A DNA stretch of 55,120 nt from Choanephora cucurbitarum (taxonomy: Eukaryota; Mucoromycota; Mucoromycetes; Mucorales; Choanephoraceae): positions 1 to 55,120 of the forward strand of contig JAIWNI010000146.1 of assembly GCA_025331435.1 (NCBI GenBank). Direction: 5' to 3'. Of this stretch, positions 10,456-22,616 are shown in pieces. How positions within the stretch are numbered: the stretch's first letter is position 1; each line of letters starts with the position of its first letter. The notes under the pieces are model-generated. The model searched no databases. It saw only the letters and a list, made by a program, of their open reading frames with translations, and was not told the origin of the DNA. The position numbers and the translations under genes are program-made.

Positions 10456-13069
10456 CTAAAATTTACATTTTGCTGGGTTTTTGAGTTGTGCCTTATACCG
10501 TTCGAATTCGTCTGGATTTTCCTCTTTCCATTTGTGCCATAATGCCTTTGCTTTTTTATCGTACTCTTCTCGAATTTTCTAAAAGGAGCAAGTGGTTTAT
10601 GAGTTTCATTCAATGTTGGTCCAATGTTTATCTTACAGGATCTAATGCTCTCCATTCCTCTGCAACAAATCGACTAGCTGCATTCACTGTCGTTAGCTCA
10701 GGATGGTCTCTTCTAATGCGCCTCATGTTATCTTTGGAATACAGACAATAACCGTTTGGCGGTCTCTTTAGTTTTACGTCTGTACCTAATCCCCCTGACT
10801 GAAGGAACAGATTACGCTTTGTTTCGGCTTCTTCAATAAGTTTTTGTTTTGTTTCCTATCAAATGTGAGTTCGTTTCTGCATTCAAACTGTCACAATTTC
10901 TTGGATATACCTGATCTAAACCACGCCATGCTTGACCTACAAGAGCACTCAATTCCTTCACACTTAAATTTGGATTATCTTTCTGGAGCTGCTTTCTTGT
11001 TTTGCTGTTGAACATGATATATGGATTGAAACGGTGAATTGGTCTTCTCTTTTTGATCTGAAGCAATTCTCTTAGCAGTGTCCTTTCTCTCGCAGTAAGC
11101 CTTTTAAAGACTTGAGGCCGAAAGGCGCTGTTGCCACTTTGGCTTGATTCATATAATCTTGCCATCTGAGAATCGAAATCATTGTCTATCTTCTTTTGCT
11201 GTTCGAGTGAGCGCATATACTCTAATGCCTCTCTTCTTTGACTACCAGAGTCGCTGTCATCATCATCGGATCTGAAGTGGCTATCATGAGGCGATGTCCT
11301 TTTTCGAGCAGATAAAGCTGTACGTTCTTTGTCTTTAATGTCACGAATAATACTAGAGAGTTTATCTTGAGCTGATCCATGGTTGAGAGGCGTATCGGAT
11401 GTCTTGTTTACATTAAAATCGATGTCTTCATAATCAGAGAATTCGTAATCAGATGATTGAGTTCTAGGCTTCAGTTCCTTGACTGGCTTGGGTAGATAGG
11501 CATCACTGAAGATGGCTGGAAGTTCATCTGATGTTTCCTTCTGAACAGTTTTCTGTACAGGTATCTGGACAGGTTTCTGGACAGGTTTCTGGACAGGTTT
11601 CTGGACAGGTTTCTTAACTACTGCTGCTCTTCTTCTTTTTCTTTTAGGTAATAGGGGTAGTTCGTTACTGTCGCTGTCACCGTCACTATCGCTAATGAGA
11701 CTAGGCATGTTTGATCTATTTAGAAGGTGCTTGAAACCAAAAGAAGGCTTCTGCGGTAATGTAAAAATCTCATTGTCGTTGCTGTCATAATTGCGATATT
11801 GAGTCTTGTTTTCATTGCTATTGCTATTGATTTCATAACTACAATCTCTATTCTCTTTATAATTACTGTCATCGCTGCCATAGTTATGATATCGAGTCTT
11901 GTCCTTATACTTATTGTCGTTGCTGTTATGATTGCGATACTGAGTTTTGTTTTCATTGTTATTGCTATTGATTTCATAACTACAATCTCTATTCCTCTTA
12001 TGATTGTCGTTATCGCTGTCATAATTGTGGTATCTAGTCTTGTTCTTGCGATCTTTAGCCTCGTTCTCATAATTATGGTATATAGTCTTGTTCTTGCGAT
12101 CTTTAGCCTCGTTCTCATAATTATGATATCTAGCTTTATTCCCATAACTATCGTCGTCATCATCATCATCCGAAAACATATTTAGTTGTGGTAATAGGTT
12201 GGCTTTTAAGATAACAGGTGGCGATCTTTCTTTGGGTTGAGTAAGTTGCTCTGGTTCTGAATCTGAAGACAGTGTGAATGAGTCAAAAAGAGAAGAAATC
12301 TTATGTGTCTTTGGCGTGGGTCGATCTTCTTTCTTAGGATTAAACATGATATCATAATCTTTCTTAGAGAGATTGAGTGAAGGTCTATTGAAAGTCTTCT
12401 TTTGCCTTAGACGGAAAATATCATCTTCCTCATCTTCACTATCTGAAAAATCCCATACGCTAATCTTTGTATCTTCTTTTTCTAAGTAAAACTCTGTTAG
12501 CCCTCTGCAAGTAGGAAATAAGAATTCAAACTTTACTTGTTATGGGAGGTGGGGTATCGGGTTGAACAGAACTTTTACTGGAAGGCGTACTCTCAGTGAA
12601 AGATGATAAGGATTCTATTGACGTTGCATAAGAAAAAAAATCAAGTCATCGAGTGTAGGCTTTGCTTACTATTTTGTCTACTGAGTGAGAAGAACAAGCC
12701 TTTACGAGGAAATTCCTCTTCTTCCTCTTGTCTTGCTTCCTCCTTTTGCTTTTCTACTGCCTTAAGTTGAGATCGTGTATAAATAGGTGTTTCTAGTGAA
12801 TGAACTGTATAATCATCATCTGATTCAGCTTTTCTGGGTATATAAACACTATGGCCATCATCTTCCTCAATATCACTATCCCAAGCCTTTAAGGGCTGGG
12901 TGATATAGGTGCTCTGACATCGACCACAAAAACTAAAATAGTAAAAAAGAAGTCAATAGTTGATTTCTATTGATTTGACTTATATGATAACTTGCGCCAA
13001 ATTCTTGCTTTTGGGTAACTGCTTTTTACTTGTATTACAGTGGGGACAAGTCAATTGTGCACTGTTCAT
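10456..13069 (-). CDS. Zinc-ribbon protein with two C-terminal HMG boxes
   Basis: Six exons: 12984-13069, 12670-12932, 12537-12614, 10911-12502, 10637-10855 and 10456-10578. They give 786 residues. The N-terminus has a CPHC...CGRC zinc ribbon (residues about 8-32). The middle is low-complexity and acidic, with about five VQKP-type repeats near the centre and imperfect YHNYENEAKDRKNKT repeats. Two HMG boxes follow: one at about 626-695 (begins RFNPYIMFNSKTRKQL) and one at about 702-775 (begins KRPPNGYCLYSKDNMRR). HMG boxes bend DNA, so a nuclear chromatin or transcription role is likely, but I cannot assign an orthologue. The zinc ribbon only joins in frame if intron 1 (12933-12983) starts with AT (ATAAGT) instead of GT, which is unusual. 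All other introns are GT-AG. Confidence 0.85.
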
Positions 13070-14068
13070 GTTATATAAGTAGAATACAAGAAAGAAAGGT
13101 AAAGAAAAAAAAAACTAGAAAAAAAAGGGTAAATTATGATTAGTTGAAAGTCAGCTTTTTCTGGACGACTTTTTAGACAAATTAAGCTCGAAATGGATAA
13201 CAATAAGCAAAGAACTTAAGCACATAATAAACTGAGATTTGCTTTGCTCATACTAATTACGGAACGATGTTAAATAATATATGTCTATACTTCGTCCTAC
13301 CCTCTCTTGAAGAAAAACGGTATTCTTTTCATTGAAATGGTGTCGCTTAATTGACCCTCAAATACTGTGGATTTAATGCCGTCACAGGAATTAGTTCAGA
13401 TATACAGCATACCTTGATCAACATGAGTTTAAAGATACCAATTGAGCCACTTCATCATGGTACGAAAAGTCATTTTCTTGTTTTTTTTTTGTATTTACTT
13501 TTACAACTCAAATAAATTTTGAACATGTTCATAGAATCTGATATAATGGGTAATTTCAACCATTACGCGAAATTTGTTAGTGTCTATAGTTAATGACATG
13601 AAAGGTGCACCCAGAATAAAAAGGTACAGTAGGGCATTATTGGTATCACTTATGAATCTGTAATCACAAAAAAAATACAGAGTTAATATTCTGATTCAGC
13701 TTTTGCGCTATTCGGATTCGATCTTTGAACACAATCGTTTTGTTCATTCTATAGCTTGTAAGATAGCAAAAGAAAGAAAGACAACTAACAAGAAGAACAA
13801 GCAAGGCTAATAGTTCAACAGATAGCCAAAACCGTATGTTCATTAGACTCTTCTTACTGGAAAGTAGAGTAAGATGTTCTGTTTTCATTGTTAATTGATG
13901 CTGCGTTACACTGTACCTTAAACAGCCATTCGTTTTATTTGTACTTTCTTTGTGCAACAATTGTATTTACATCCCAGTCTATTGTGCGTATATTTTTTTT
14001 TATTCTCTTCCTTCTTCTTTTCTCATCAATACTTCTTTATTCTCTAGATCAAGCGAATAGTTATCACA
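13070..14068. other. Intergenic between divergent genes
   Basis: A shared upstream region for the minus-strand HMG gene and the plus-strand kelch gene. AT-rich, with pyrimidine stretches directly before 14069. A minus-strand open frame at 13664-13960 has no motif and no homologue I recognise, and is left out. Confidence 0.5.
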
Positions 14069-15955
14069 ATGAAATGGCATTCATGGTTCCTTTTGTTGTT
14101 CCTGACGAATTCAATCTCAGCTCAACAAGCCTCTGATCACCGAGCTTATTTTTCTACAGTGATTCAATCCAACCATATCTATGTGATTGGTGGCTCAAAT
14201 GTAATAATAGCAATAACAGAGAATTTGTTAAGACAAAAAGGAAAACTGAACTCCTCTTTCTGTATTTAGGTGACATTGCGAGTGCCTATTCTGAACTTTG
14301 ACAATGGCATCGACATCAACCAACCTGAATGGCTTGAACGCACTGGTCCCAGCAACAGTAGTGTGTTGAAACCCTTTGAGAAGGGAGTTGCTTTCCAAGG
14401 CTACAACGACCAAGTATTCGTTCAAGGCGGCGAAGGAGCAAGTAGTACGATGCAACAATTGATGCGCTATAATCCATCAACTGATGAATGGTTAACAGGT
14501 AAAGCAAAGCTTGTAACGTTTATGGGAAATTTATCTAATCTGCTCTTGGCCCAGTGTCTCAACAAGCAGACTTCTATAGACCTAAGCCGTCTCAATGGAT
14601 GACAGTCTCCATGAACAAATCAAGCCATATGGCTTATTTCTACGGTGGCCAGCCATCGAATTCTGATGCTTTATTTGTAAGAAAATCAAAGAGAACAGAA
14701 ATAGCAAGCTTACATTTTTTTTTCTTGTGTTCAGTCTGCTGATTTTACTTTATTTGATACTAACACAAATACATGGCTCACATTGAATCCAAAGTATCCT
14801 AATGCTACTCGTCCTGGTCGTGCTGGACATACTTCTAATTTAGTGTAAAGTATCTGTCTATTCTCTTTTCATAGGATTGCAAGCGACTTACGCCCTTGTT
14901 TTTTATTAGAAACAATCAATTGTTCATTATGGGTGGTATTACAACACCACCAAATACCACTGAAAAAGTAGAGGCTGACTTCTCAAGTGTATTGGGTAAG
15001 TTATCTATCTACTAATAGTTAAAAGTTGATGATTAATCGTTTTGTGAAAAATAACAAAGTGTATGACCTACAGACTCAGACAGCAGCAGCCATTGCTACT
15101 TTAGGAGAGATTCCTGATCCGCGTCAATCGTAAGTTCTTTTAAAAAAAAGAAAAGACAGTAAAATGGAATGACTGAACTCTTTCAGGTTTTCCACAGCAT
15201 TAGGTCTTGATGGTAGATCCATTGTGATGTATGGTGGCCATACTTTAGAAGATAAATCAACTTCAGTGTCTAATGACGTCTATGTCCTTGACACCTGTAC
15301 TTTGACATGGACTAAGAAATCAGTAAAAGGCAATACCCCTGGCCCACTCTATGGACATGGTGCTGTCAATATCAACAACTATATGGTCCTTTTGATGGGC
15401 ATGGTTGATGCTAATCATTACAATGAACGCTTGTTTTTGTTAGACTTGAAGAACTGGCAATGGGTGGATCGACTAGATAAGTCTGAACTAAGTGATGCTA
15501 TAGCTCCTGGATCATGTCAGTTTGCCCTGCCTTCGTTTGATACAGCTCATTTCTATCCTTATAACTATGACAGTAGCATTCTGGACAACCCTCTTCGAAC
15601 AGTAGATGATAGTAGCAAGAAGAAATCAACAGGTTTCGGTGTGGGCTTTGGTCTCTTTGGACTCTTACTTGTGGGTGGTGCTTGGTTTTATTATAGGCGA
15701 GTACGCAAGCAATCAAGATCAACTAATCCTCGTTGGACTATGAGTGCGCCTGATGGCTCTTTCCATCCATCTACTGAATATCCCATGTTTGTCTATCAAA
15801 AGGAAAGCCAGACAAGAGCTAGTGAGTCTTACAATAATACGTCTGCACCTCAAGGTGTACAGACTTATACTGCCACAGATCATGATCAATGGGAACAACA
15901 GCCCTCAGATCATCAAGCCATTTGGCAAGGCATTCGAAAGTTAAACGATCGATGA
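14069..15955 (+). CDS. Membrane-anchored kelch-repeat protein
   Basis: Seven exons: 14069-14200, 14270-14498, 14555-14676, 14735-14844, 14910-14995, 15060-15129 and 15187-15955. They join to 505 residues. Residues 1-19 (MKWHSWFLLLFLTNSISAQ) are a signal peptide. Kelch-type blades are recognisable from YVIGGSN, VFVQGGEG, AYFYGG, LFIMGG and IVMYGGHT, with conserved downstream Trp residues. A single membrane segment (GVGFGLFGLLLVGGAWFYY) follows, then a basic RRVRKQ stop-transfer and a hydrophilic cytosolic tail of about 90 residues. This architecture predicts a type I surface or secretory-pathway protein with an extracellular beta-propeller. Such proteins are common in Mucoromycota and function is unknown. 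It is distinct from the soluble kelch/coiled-coil gene at 42.2 kb. Confidence 0.9.
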
Positions 15956-17912
15956 GTCTTTCTTCTTTTCTATTTTATTGCTGGTAAATAAATCATTCTT
16001 TTCTCTATATGTCATATACCATAGTATCCATTGAAGCAAAATGCACAATAAGGCTGCTTTGCTTGCTTCTTCTATATCGAGCTATAGGGTCAATTTCTGC
16101 ATGTTCCTATTAGTGTCATGATTAGCATCGAGGCCACTCTGCTCTTTTTTGAATGGTCTATTTTAGCTGACGGTGTGATAGCTATTTAGTTTGGGTGTTT
16201 TCCTCTCTGTGCTGACAGATGCAAAGACGTCCTGCATTCATCTGCACTGTCTAAGGTCAATGAGAATATTCAAGATTAAAAAGGTATATAATCTAAGAGC
16301 ATTTTGCCTGTATCTTATAATTGTACTCGTCGCTTAGTTGTTTGAGTAAGATAGTGTTGTCAGCAGCTGCAGTCTTATTCTAAGTAAGCTGTGATCTTTT
16401 GTATTTAGTGTTTCTTTGTGTGCTATTGCTTACTATAAGACATGATACAATTAATAAATACGTAAAATGTAACCGCTCATAGGAGAACGTAGAGGCAAGT
16501 AAGTTATCCTGATCAAATGATTTCTTCTCCTTCCAACCACTCGAGTATTTAGGTAAGCAGCATTTATTGTAGTTTGCTTCATTCGCGAGGCAGTATCCAT
16601 AACTTAGAATTTCGCAGTAGATGCTAAAGTAAACATCTGGCAAAAGCCTTGGTGCACAATCTTGGAAGAAGCTTCGCTCACTTTTCGATCCAAAGGCTTT
16701 AAATCCGTATGATTCGACTTGTTGCATTGAAATCTTAAGTACCTTATAAACTCCTTTATTCACAAATCTTTATGACTCTAATGAATCAAACTTATTGACT
16801 GGAGATTGTCAACTGATTCATAACTTAAAGAGGACGAAAAGACCTGATTTCATTTGAATTGTTTTTCTTGCTATTTTATAGAGGTTTGTGGTGACATTTA
16901 TAGCCACGTACCTATATCTCTTTGTAAATGTGGTTCTTGTTTATAAACTTATTTAAGTATTGAACCCCCGATGAGCTTCCTTATTTATTTCACCACCGGA
17001 TAATGTCACCTTACAACTGATTCATGCAAGACTAGAATAGTGTGCGTAATTACGTCATCGGTCCCCCAACTTCCTATTTGAGAAAATAAATCTGTCAAAT
17101 TAATTCAAGGTTCAGATGTACCCTAATAGCTTATTCATCTATTCAAAAGCAGTTTTTCTTACCACCATTAGGATACATAGTAGTCTTGTTATTGAGGTTC
17201 ATGCGAAAGTGGTTAACAAAGTCATAGAGGCACTACAGTCCCTTTGTTGTTTCATGGTAGACGAAGATGCTTGAGTTTGCAATGTCAATCAGCGCACTGA
17301 TGCTTTGCTCTTTTCATTCGTCTTTAATGAAAGCAACAAGAAGCATTTTGGTCAATATTAGATCACAAAGGAAGACACTTTCAAGATTAGAGTAAAAAGA
17401 AATCAAAATTTACCAAGAAAACCATATAGAAAAAAAGAAGAGACGAAAGGCTTTTAATTTGTTGGCAAACACCATTAGAGCCACACACTGATACACCTTC
17501 AGGACTGGCCTCTCTATCTTTGCCTTATTGGATATCTTTAAGAGGCTCATTTTCAACACTATCCAATTTATATTAGAGCAGGCTGACAATTGATTGGTCT
17601 GACTAAAATATCTGCATTTGCATGATTCTTTATCAGTTTCAAAAGTTCATTTAATGATTATTTTGACAAAGACGTACCTTCATCTTGCTTCCATGAAGAT
17701 GGTTATTTTGTCGTCAAATGAGACAGAATTCTGTAATTGTTTTTAATTGTTACTGTAAACGATGTGCTTATAAACTGGTTTTATAAGTGAGTGGGGGGGG
17801 GGGATAGAGGAGCTTGAATCTAGTTGCGCGCATTATTCTAGCTTTTTTTTTTATTGCACACGAATACTTTCCAAAAGATAAACTATATTCTTCTTTGTCT
17901 ACATATTCTATC
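15956..17912. other. Long intergenic stretch, nothing supported
   Basis: Nearly 2 kb of AT-rich DNA. The only sizeable frame (16380-16763, minus, 127 codons) has no motif and biased composition. There is a G9 run at about 17796. No RNA gene or transposon end was seen. Confidence 0.5.
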
Positions 17913-20900
17913 ATGGCACAAGGAACAAACGCGTATATGGTTGCCAATTTATTGGAGAAGGTAGAAATACAACAGGACAAAAGAACTGCAAGTTTACTAA
18001 ATGACTACGGTTTATAGATGAGTAACGAAGATAGAGATTTTCGTTACATGGCGTTGAACGATCTTATGAATGAACTTCAAAAGGATTCCTTTCAGATGGA
18101 ATTCACCATTGAAAACAAAGTTGTCAAGGCAGTTTTACAGTTAATGGACGATAAGAATGGTGAAGTTCAAAACTTGGCTGTGAAGTGGTAATTAAAACGA
18201 AAAGGGGAAACACGTCTTCCATGACTGAATCAATCTATCTAGTCTCGGTCCACTTGTCAAACAGATTAATGAGACCAATCTATTGGAGATCATTGAATGC
18301 CTTTCTCAATATGCTTCTCAACAAAAGAACGAAGAGTTGCGTGGTATTGCTGGCATTGGTAGGCTTGGAATTTCTTTGTTGTTAGACTGAACAGATTGAT
18401 ATAACCATCTCTATCTTTTTATTCATGCTAGGTATCAAAACAGTAGTAACTGAAGTGGACGCGTCTAAAGGTCATCAAATGGCTCAACAAGTTGTTCCTC
18501 GATTATTAAGCACGATTCAAAAGGTGTGTTGATGTCCATCTTTTTGTTTGACATGACAACTGACATTGATAAATAGAATGATGCTTCTTATGAAATGCAG
18601 ATGGACACATTGGATGCACTATCTGAAGTCTTGTCTCGTTTCGGGCATCAGATTTCAACTGAACAACAGATCCAAATTCAGTCTGTCCTTTTACCTTTGT
18701 TATCATATCACCGTGCTGCCGTTCGAAAGAGAGTGACGATGGCTATTGGTTATTTGGTGGTCCATACAAATGATGAACTATTTGACCAGATCTATCATTC
18801 TCTTTATGATAGTCTAACAACTGATCAAAAGGTCAAGAGTGAGAAGACAAGAACCCTTGTTCAATGCGCTGGCGTGTTGAGGTAAAACAGCTTGCAGCTT
18901 AAACTTAATTTTGTATTAATGCCGAACTCTCTTCATTACCAGTCGATCCAGCGCTGTTCGTTTAGGCAACCATCTAGGCCAATTAGTGCCTGTCATTATG
19001 AACTATGCCTCTAAGGCAGATGGAGATGATGAATTGAGAGAGATTTGTTTGCAGACGCTTGAATCCTTTTTGCTTCGATGTCCCAACGAAATGACTGGAT
19101 TTGTTCAAGATATCATGTCTCTTTCATTAGACTATATCAAGTATGATCCTAATTTTGTAGATGATGAAGATGACGATGATGATGAACAAGAGGTAATAAC
19201 AGGATAGAGCTTCCTACTTCAAGACGATACTAAACTACATATTTCTCTCTTAAAAAAAGGATATGGATTTAGAAGAAGATGAAAATGAAGAGGAAGAGGA
19301 CGAGTTTGATGATATAGCGTAAGTCGATTGTGTGTTCTTAAAATCAAGTATTCAAACGACTTTTGTCTATCAGTGATTATTCAGACGATGATGATGATAT
19401 GTCATGGAAAGTACGCCGTTCTGCCTCTCGCGTGTTATGTGCCATTATCGAATCAAGACCAGATTTATTGCAAGCATTGTATGAGACAGTGGCACCTGTC
19501 TTAATAAATCGATTCAAAGAACGTGAAGAATCAGTGCGGGTTGATATCTTACAATCCTTTATTGCCCTCTTGCGCCAAACAGGTCATTACAAAGACAGAC
19601 GCCAATTCAGTTCCAGCCTTGATGATGAGATCTTCAGTAATCCTCCTCTCACACCTCTCATTCCCACAGGTCCCTTACAACTCTTGCATGCTCAAGTGCC
19701 TAAATTATGCCGTGCCATTGTCAAGCAACTCTCCCCTAAATCCACTCAAACACGCCAAATTGGTTTCCAGTTATTAAGTGAGGTCATTTTGGTTCTTCAT
19801 GGTGGTCTTGAAGAGCAAATCAAATCATTTATTCCTGCCATTGAATCTTCCTTGGCTACTACAGCCATAGACCAACACCATACATCTTCATCTAACCTAA
19901 AGATTGAAGTTCTTTACTTTTTGCGTCTCTTCCTTCACCACCATCCTGCTAATACCATTCACCCCTATATCAACAGTTTAGCACCTGCTGTCATCCGCTC
20001 TGTTTCTGACAAGTTTTACAAGATTACCTCGGAAGCTTTTTTGGTCTGTATTGAGCTGATCAAAGTCATTCGTCCAGTCTATCGTCATGAAGGCCAGTTT
20101 GAGATTGCTGAGATTCAACCCGAGTTTGTTCAATGGATTGAGAGTATCTACCAAGCTACAGTAGACATCTTGAACACAAGTGATGCCGATCAAGAGGTCA
20201 AGGAGCGTTCTATCATGTGTTTGGGTTCTCTGTTGGCTCAGGTAGGTGACATACTCTCTGCTCATCAGCCTGAGGCTTGGGATCTTTTGTTGGAACGATT
20301 GAGAAATGAAGTCACTCGATTGATTACTGTTCGTACCTTGACTGCTGTCTCACAAAGCCCTGTGGCTGCAGGCGAAGCACTTGGTCGTTGCGTCTTGGTG
20401 GCTATCAATGATGTCTCGCTCTTGTTGAGAAAGAGCAACCGCCCTTTAAGAATTGCCTGTCTTGAATGTCTTACTATTTTGGTCAGCCAGTTCGGCAAGA
20501 CCATGTCTGCTCAACAGTTCCATACGATCTTGCTTGAACTCAAACCACTGATGACAGACAGCGACCTTCATTTGCTTCCTTTGGCACTCAAGACAGTAGA
20601 ATCGATCTTGAAGGTCAGCCCTAGTTCAGTAGGAGATGTCAAGAGCTTGATTATCCCTGAACTGTTCAAGTTGATTGAGTCACCTCTTCTCCAAGGATCT
20701 GCTTTAGATAGCTTGTTGAACATGTTTGCTGCCTTTGTTCAGGCCAGTCCAAGTGATTATTCTTTGTTGGTCAAGGATTTAGTCGATCCTTTGTTGCATG
20801 TCCGTACCTCAGGCGTCTCTGCTGGTGGTGTAGCTGCTGTAGCCAACAAACAAGCTGCTTCCACTGTAGCTCAATCTGTGGCCGTCTTGACTGCTCATGC

Positions 20901-22459
20901 TAGTCCTGAAAACCGTGATCGTACTATCAGGGAATTCAAGTCTTATTTGCAACAACCTTCTACAAATGATTCTATCAAGTATCTTTCACTCTTGGCCATT
21001 GGCGAAATGGGTCGTCGCATGTAAGTCAAATGCCCATATTTGTCAAATAGAAACTGACAATGTAATGTATAGTGATCTTTCTCAAATTGAGAACATTGAA
21101 CAAGAAATCATTGCCTTGTTCTCTGCTCAATCTGAAGAAGTCAAGTTTGCTGCTGCTTTTGCTTTAGGTAACATCAGTGTGGGCAATATCTACACCTATC
21201 TTCCTTTGATCCTGGTACAAATCAAACAAGAACCTAAGCGCCGTTATCTGTTGTTGCATGCCTTGAAAGAGGTATGACATGAATTGTTCAAACGTTTGTA
21301 TTGTTATTCATATATGTATTCTAGGTGATCACACGTTATGATACAGTCAATCAAGACAATTCACTCCAAAGTGCTTCTGATGAAATCTGGTCACTTTTGT
21401 TAGAGAGCAGTGAATCAGATCAGGAAGAAGGTACACGCACAGTGGTGGCAGAATGCCTCGGCAAATTGGCTTTGACAAATCATGCCAAGTTTATGCCTCA
21501 ATTAGAGGAACGTCTGTCCAGTTCTTCTTCTGCCTATGTCAAAGCTACAGTAGCCACAGCCATCAAATACGCTGTCGTCGATCCTTCTGAAGATGTAGAT
21601 GAATTCTTGAAGCCTATCATGACCCAATTCTTATCTTTATTACAAGATAATGATTTGGTAAGTATCTAGCTCGCCTGCATCTATGCATATACTCATGTCT
21701 TTGTCTGTAGAACGTACGCCGATTGGCTTTATTGACCATCAACTCTGCTGCTCATCGTAAACCTCATTTGATTCGGGATATTCTTCCTGACTTGATTCCC
21801 TTGTTGTATGCAGAAACTGTCGTCAAGGAAGAGCTGATTCATACTGTAGAAATGGGACCTTTCAAGCATAAAGTAGATGATGGTCTTGAAATCAGAAAGG
21901 TAAAACAAAGAAATGTGTGTTTTTATCAGTCTTACTTAGTAGAGTTACTCTAGGCTGCTTTTGAGTGTATGTATACTCTATTGAGTACCTGCTTAGACAA
22001 GATCAATGTCTATGACTTTTTGGATCGTGTATGTGCTGGTTTAGATGATCAACATGATATCAAGATGCTTGCTTGTTTGACCTTGATTCGACTTAGTAAA
22101 GTAAGACCAACAGCTGTAACTCAAAGTAAGTAGTGAATTCTCTAGAAATGTGTTTCAAAAGAGCTTACTGTTATTTGTGTATAGAACTGGATAATTTAGT
22201 CACACCTTTCAAGACGACACTTGACTTTAAGATGAGAAGTAATGCAGTCAAGCAAGAAATCGAGAAAAACCAAGAGTTAGTTCGTGCTGTTCTTCGCTGT
22301 ATTGTTGCCTTGCATCCCTTATCTGATCCAAACACATCACCTCGATTTGAGCATCTTGAATTAGAAGTTTCTACAGGCCCTCTTTCAAGTGAATTTAAGT
22401 TTGCTGTCTCTGAAGCAGAAAGCCGTGAAAGTCGAGCTGTTGATTCAATGGAGCATTAA
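17913..22459 (+). CDS. CAND1: Cullin-associated NEDD8-dissociated protein 1 (CAND1/TIP120)
   Basis: Thirteen exons: 17913-17960, 18018-18187, 18243-18358, 18432-18523, 18577-18881, 18943-19192, 19260-19318, 19374-21020, 21073-21271, 21325-21657, 21711-21899, 21954-22125 and 22185-22459. They give 1284 residues, against about 1230 in human. Family signatures include [33 protein letters not shown], an acidic linker ending [15 protein letters not shown] (about 330-365), [25 protein letters not shown] and [17 protein letters not shown]. It is a HEAT-repeat solenoid that wraps unneddylated cullin-RBX1 and exchanges substrate receptors of SCF-type ubiquitin ligases. The acidic insert is split by a small intron at 19193-19259. 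Nothing looks broken. Confidence 0.97.
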
Positions 22460-22616
22460 GTTTTACGTATTGACTTATTTGGAAATCAAGCTGAATCTAA
22501 ATAAATGATTGGCTGACTTAATTTTTTTTTTTAAAAAAATACAAACACACACACATAAAGTAATCCTTTCTCTCCCTTTCTCCTTTTTTCTTTCCCTTTC
22601 TCTCGTTTGATTTGAT

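Noticed and set aside
11720..12185. Long open frames on other frames or strands inside the HMG-box gene (hydrophobic Ile/Val-rich or Met/Thr-rich)
   Set aside because: They are shadows of the Asn/Asp/Lys-rich repeats of the real protein.
13664..13960. 98-codon minus-strand frame in the shared promoter region
   Set aside because: Low-complexity and hydrophobic, no partner exons, overlaps the likely kelch promoter.
16380..16763. 127-codon minus-strand open frame
   Set aside because: No motif, no splice context, unbiased composition, and it lies in a long AT-rich intergenic region. Chance frame is the simplest reading.
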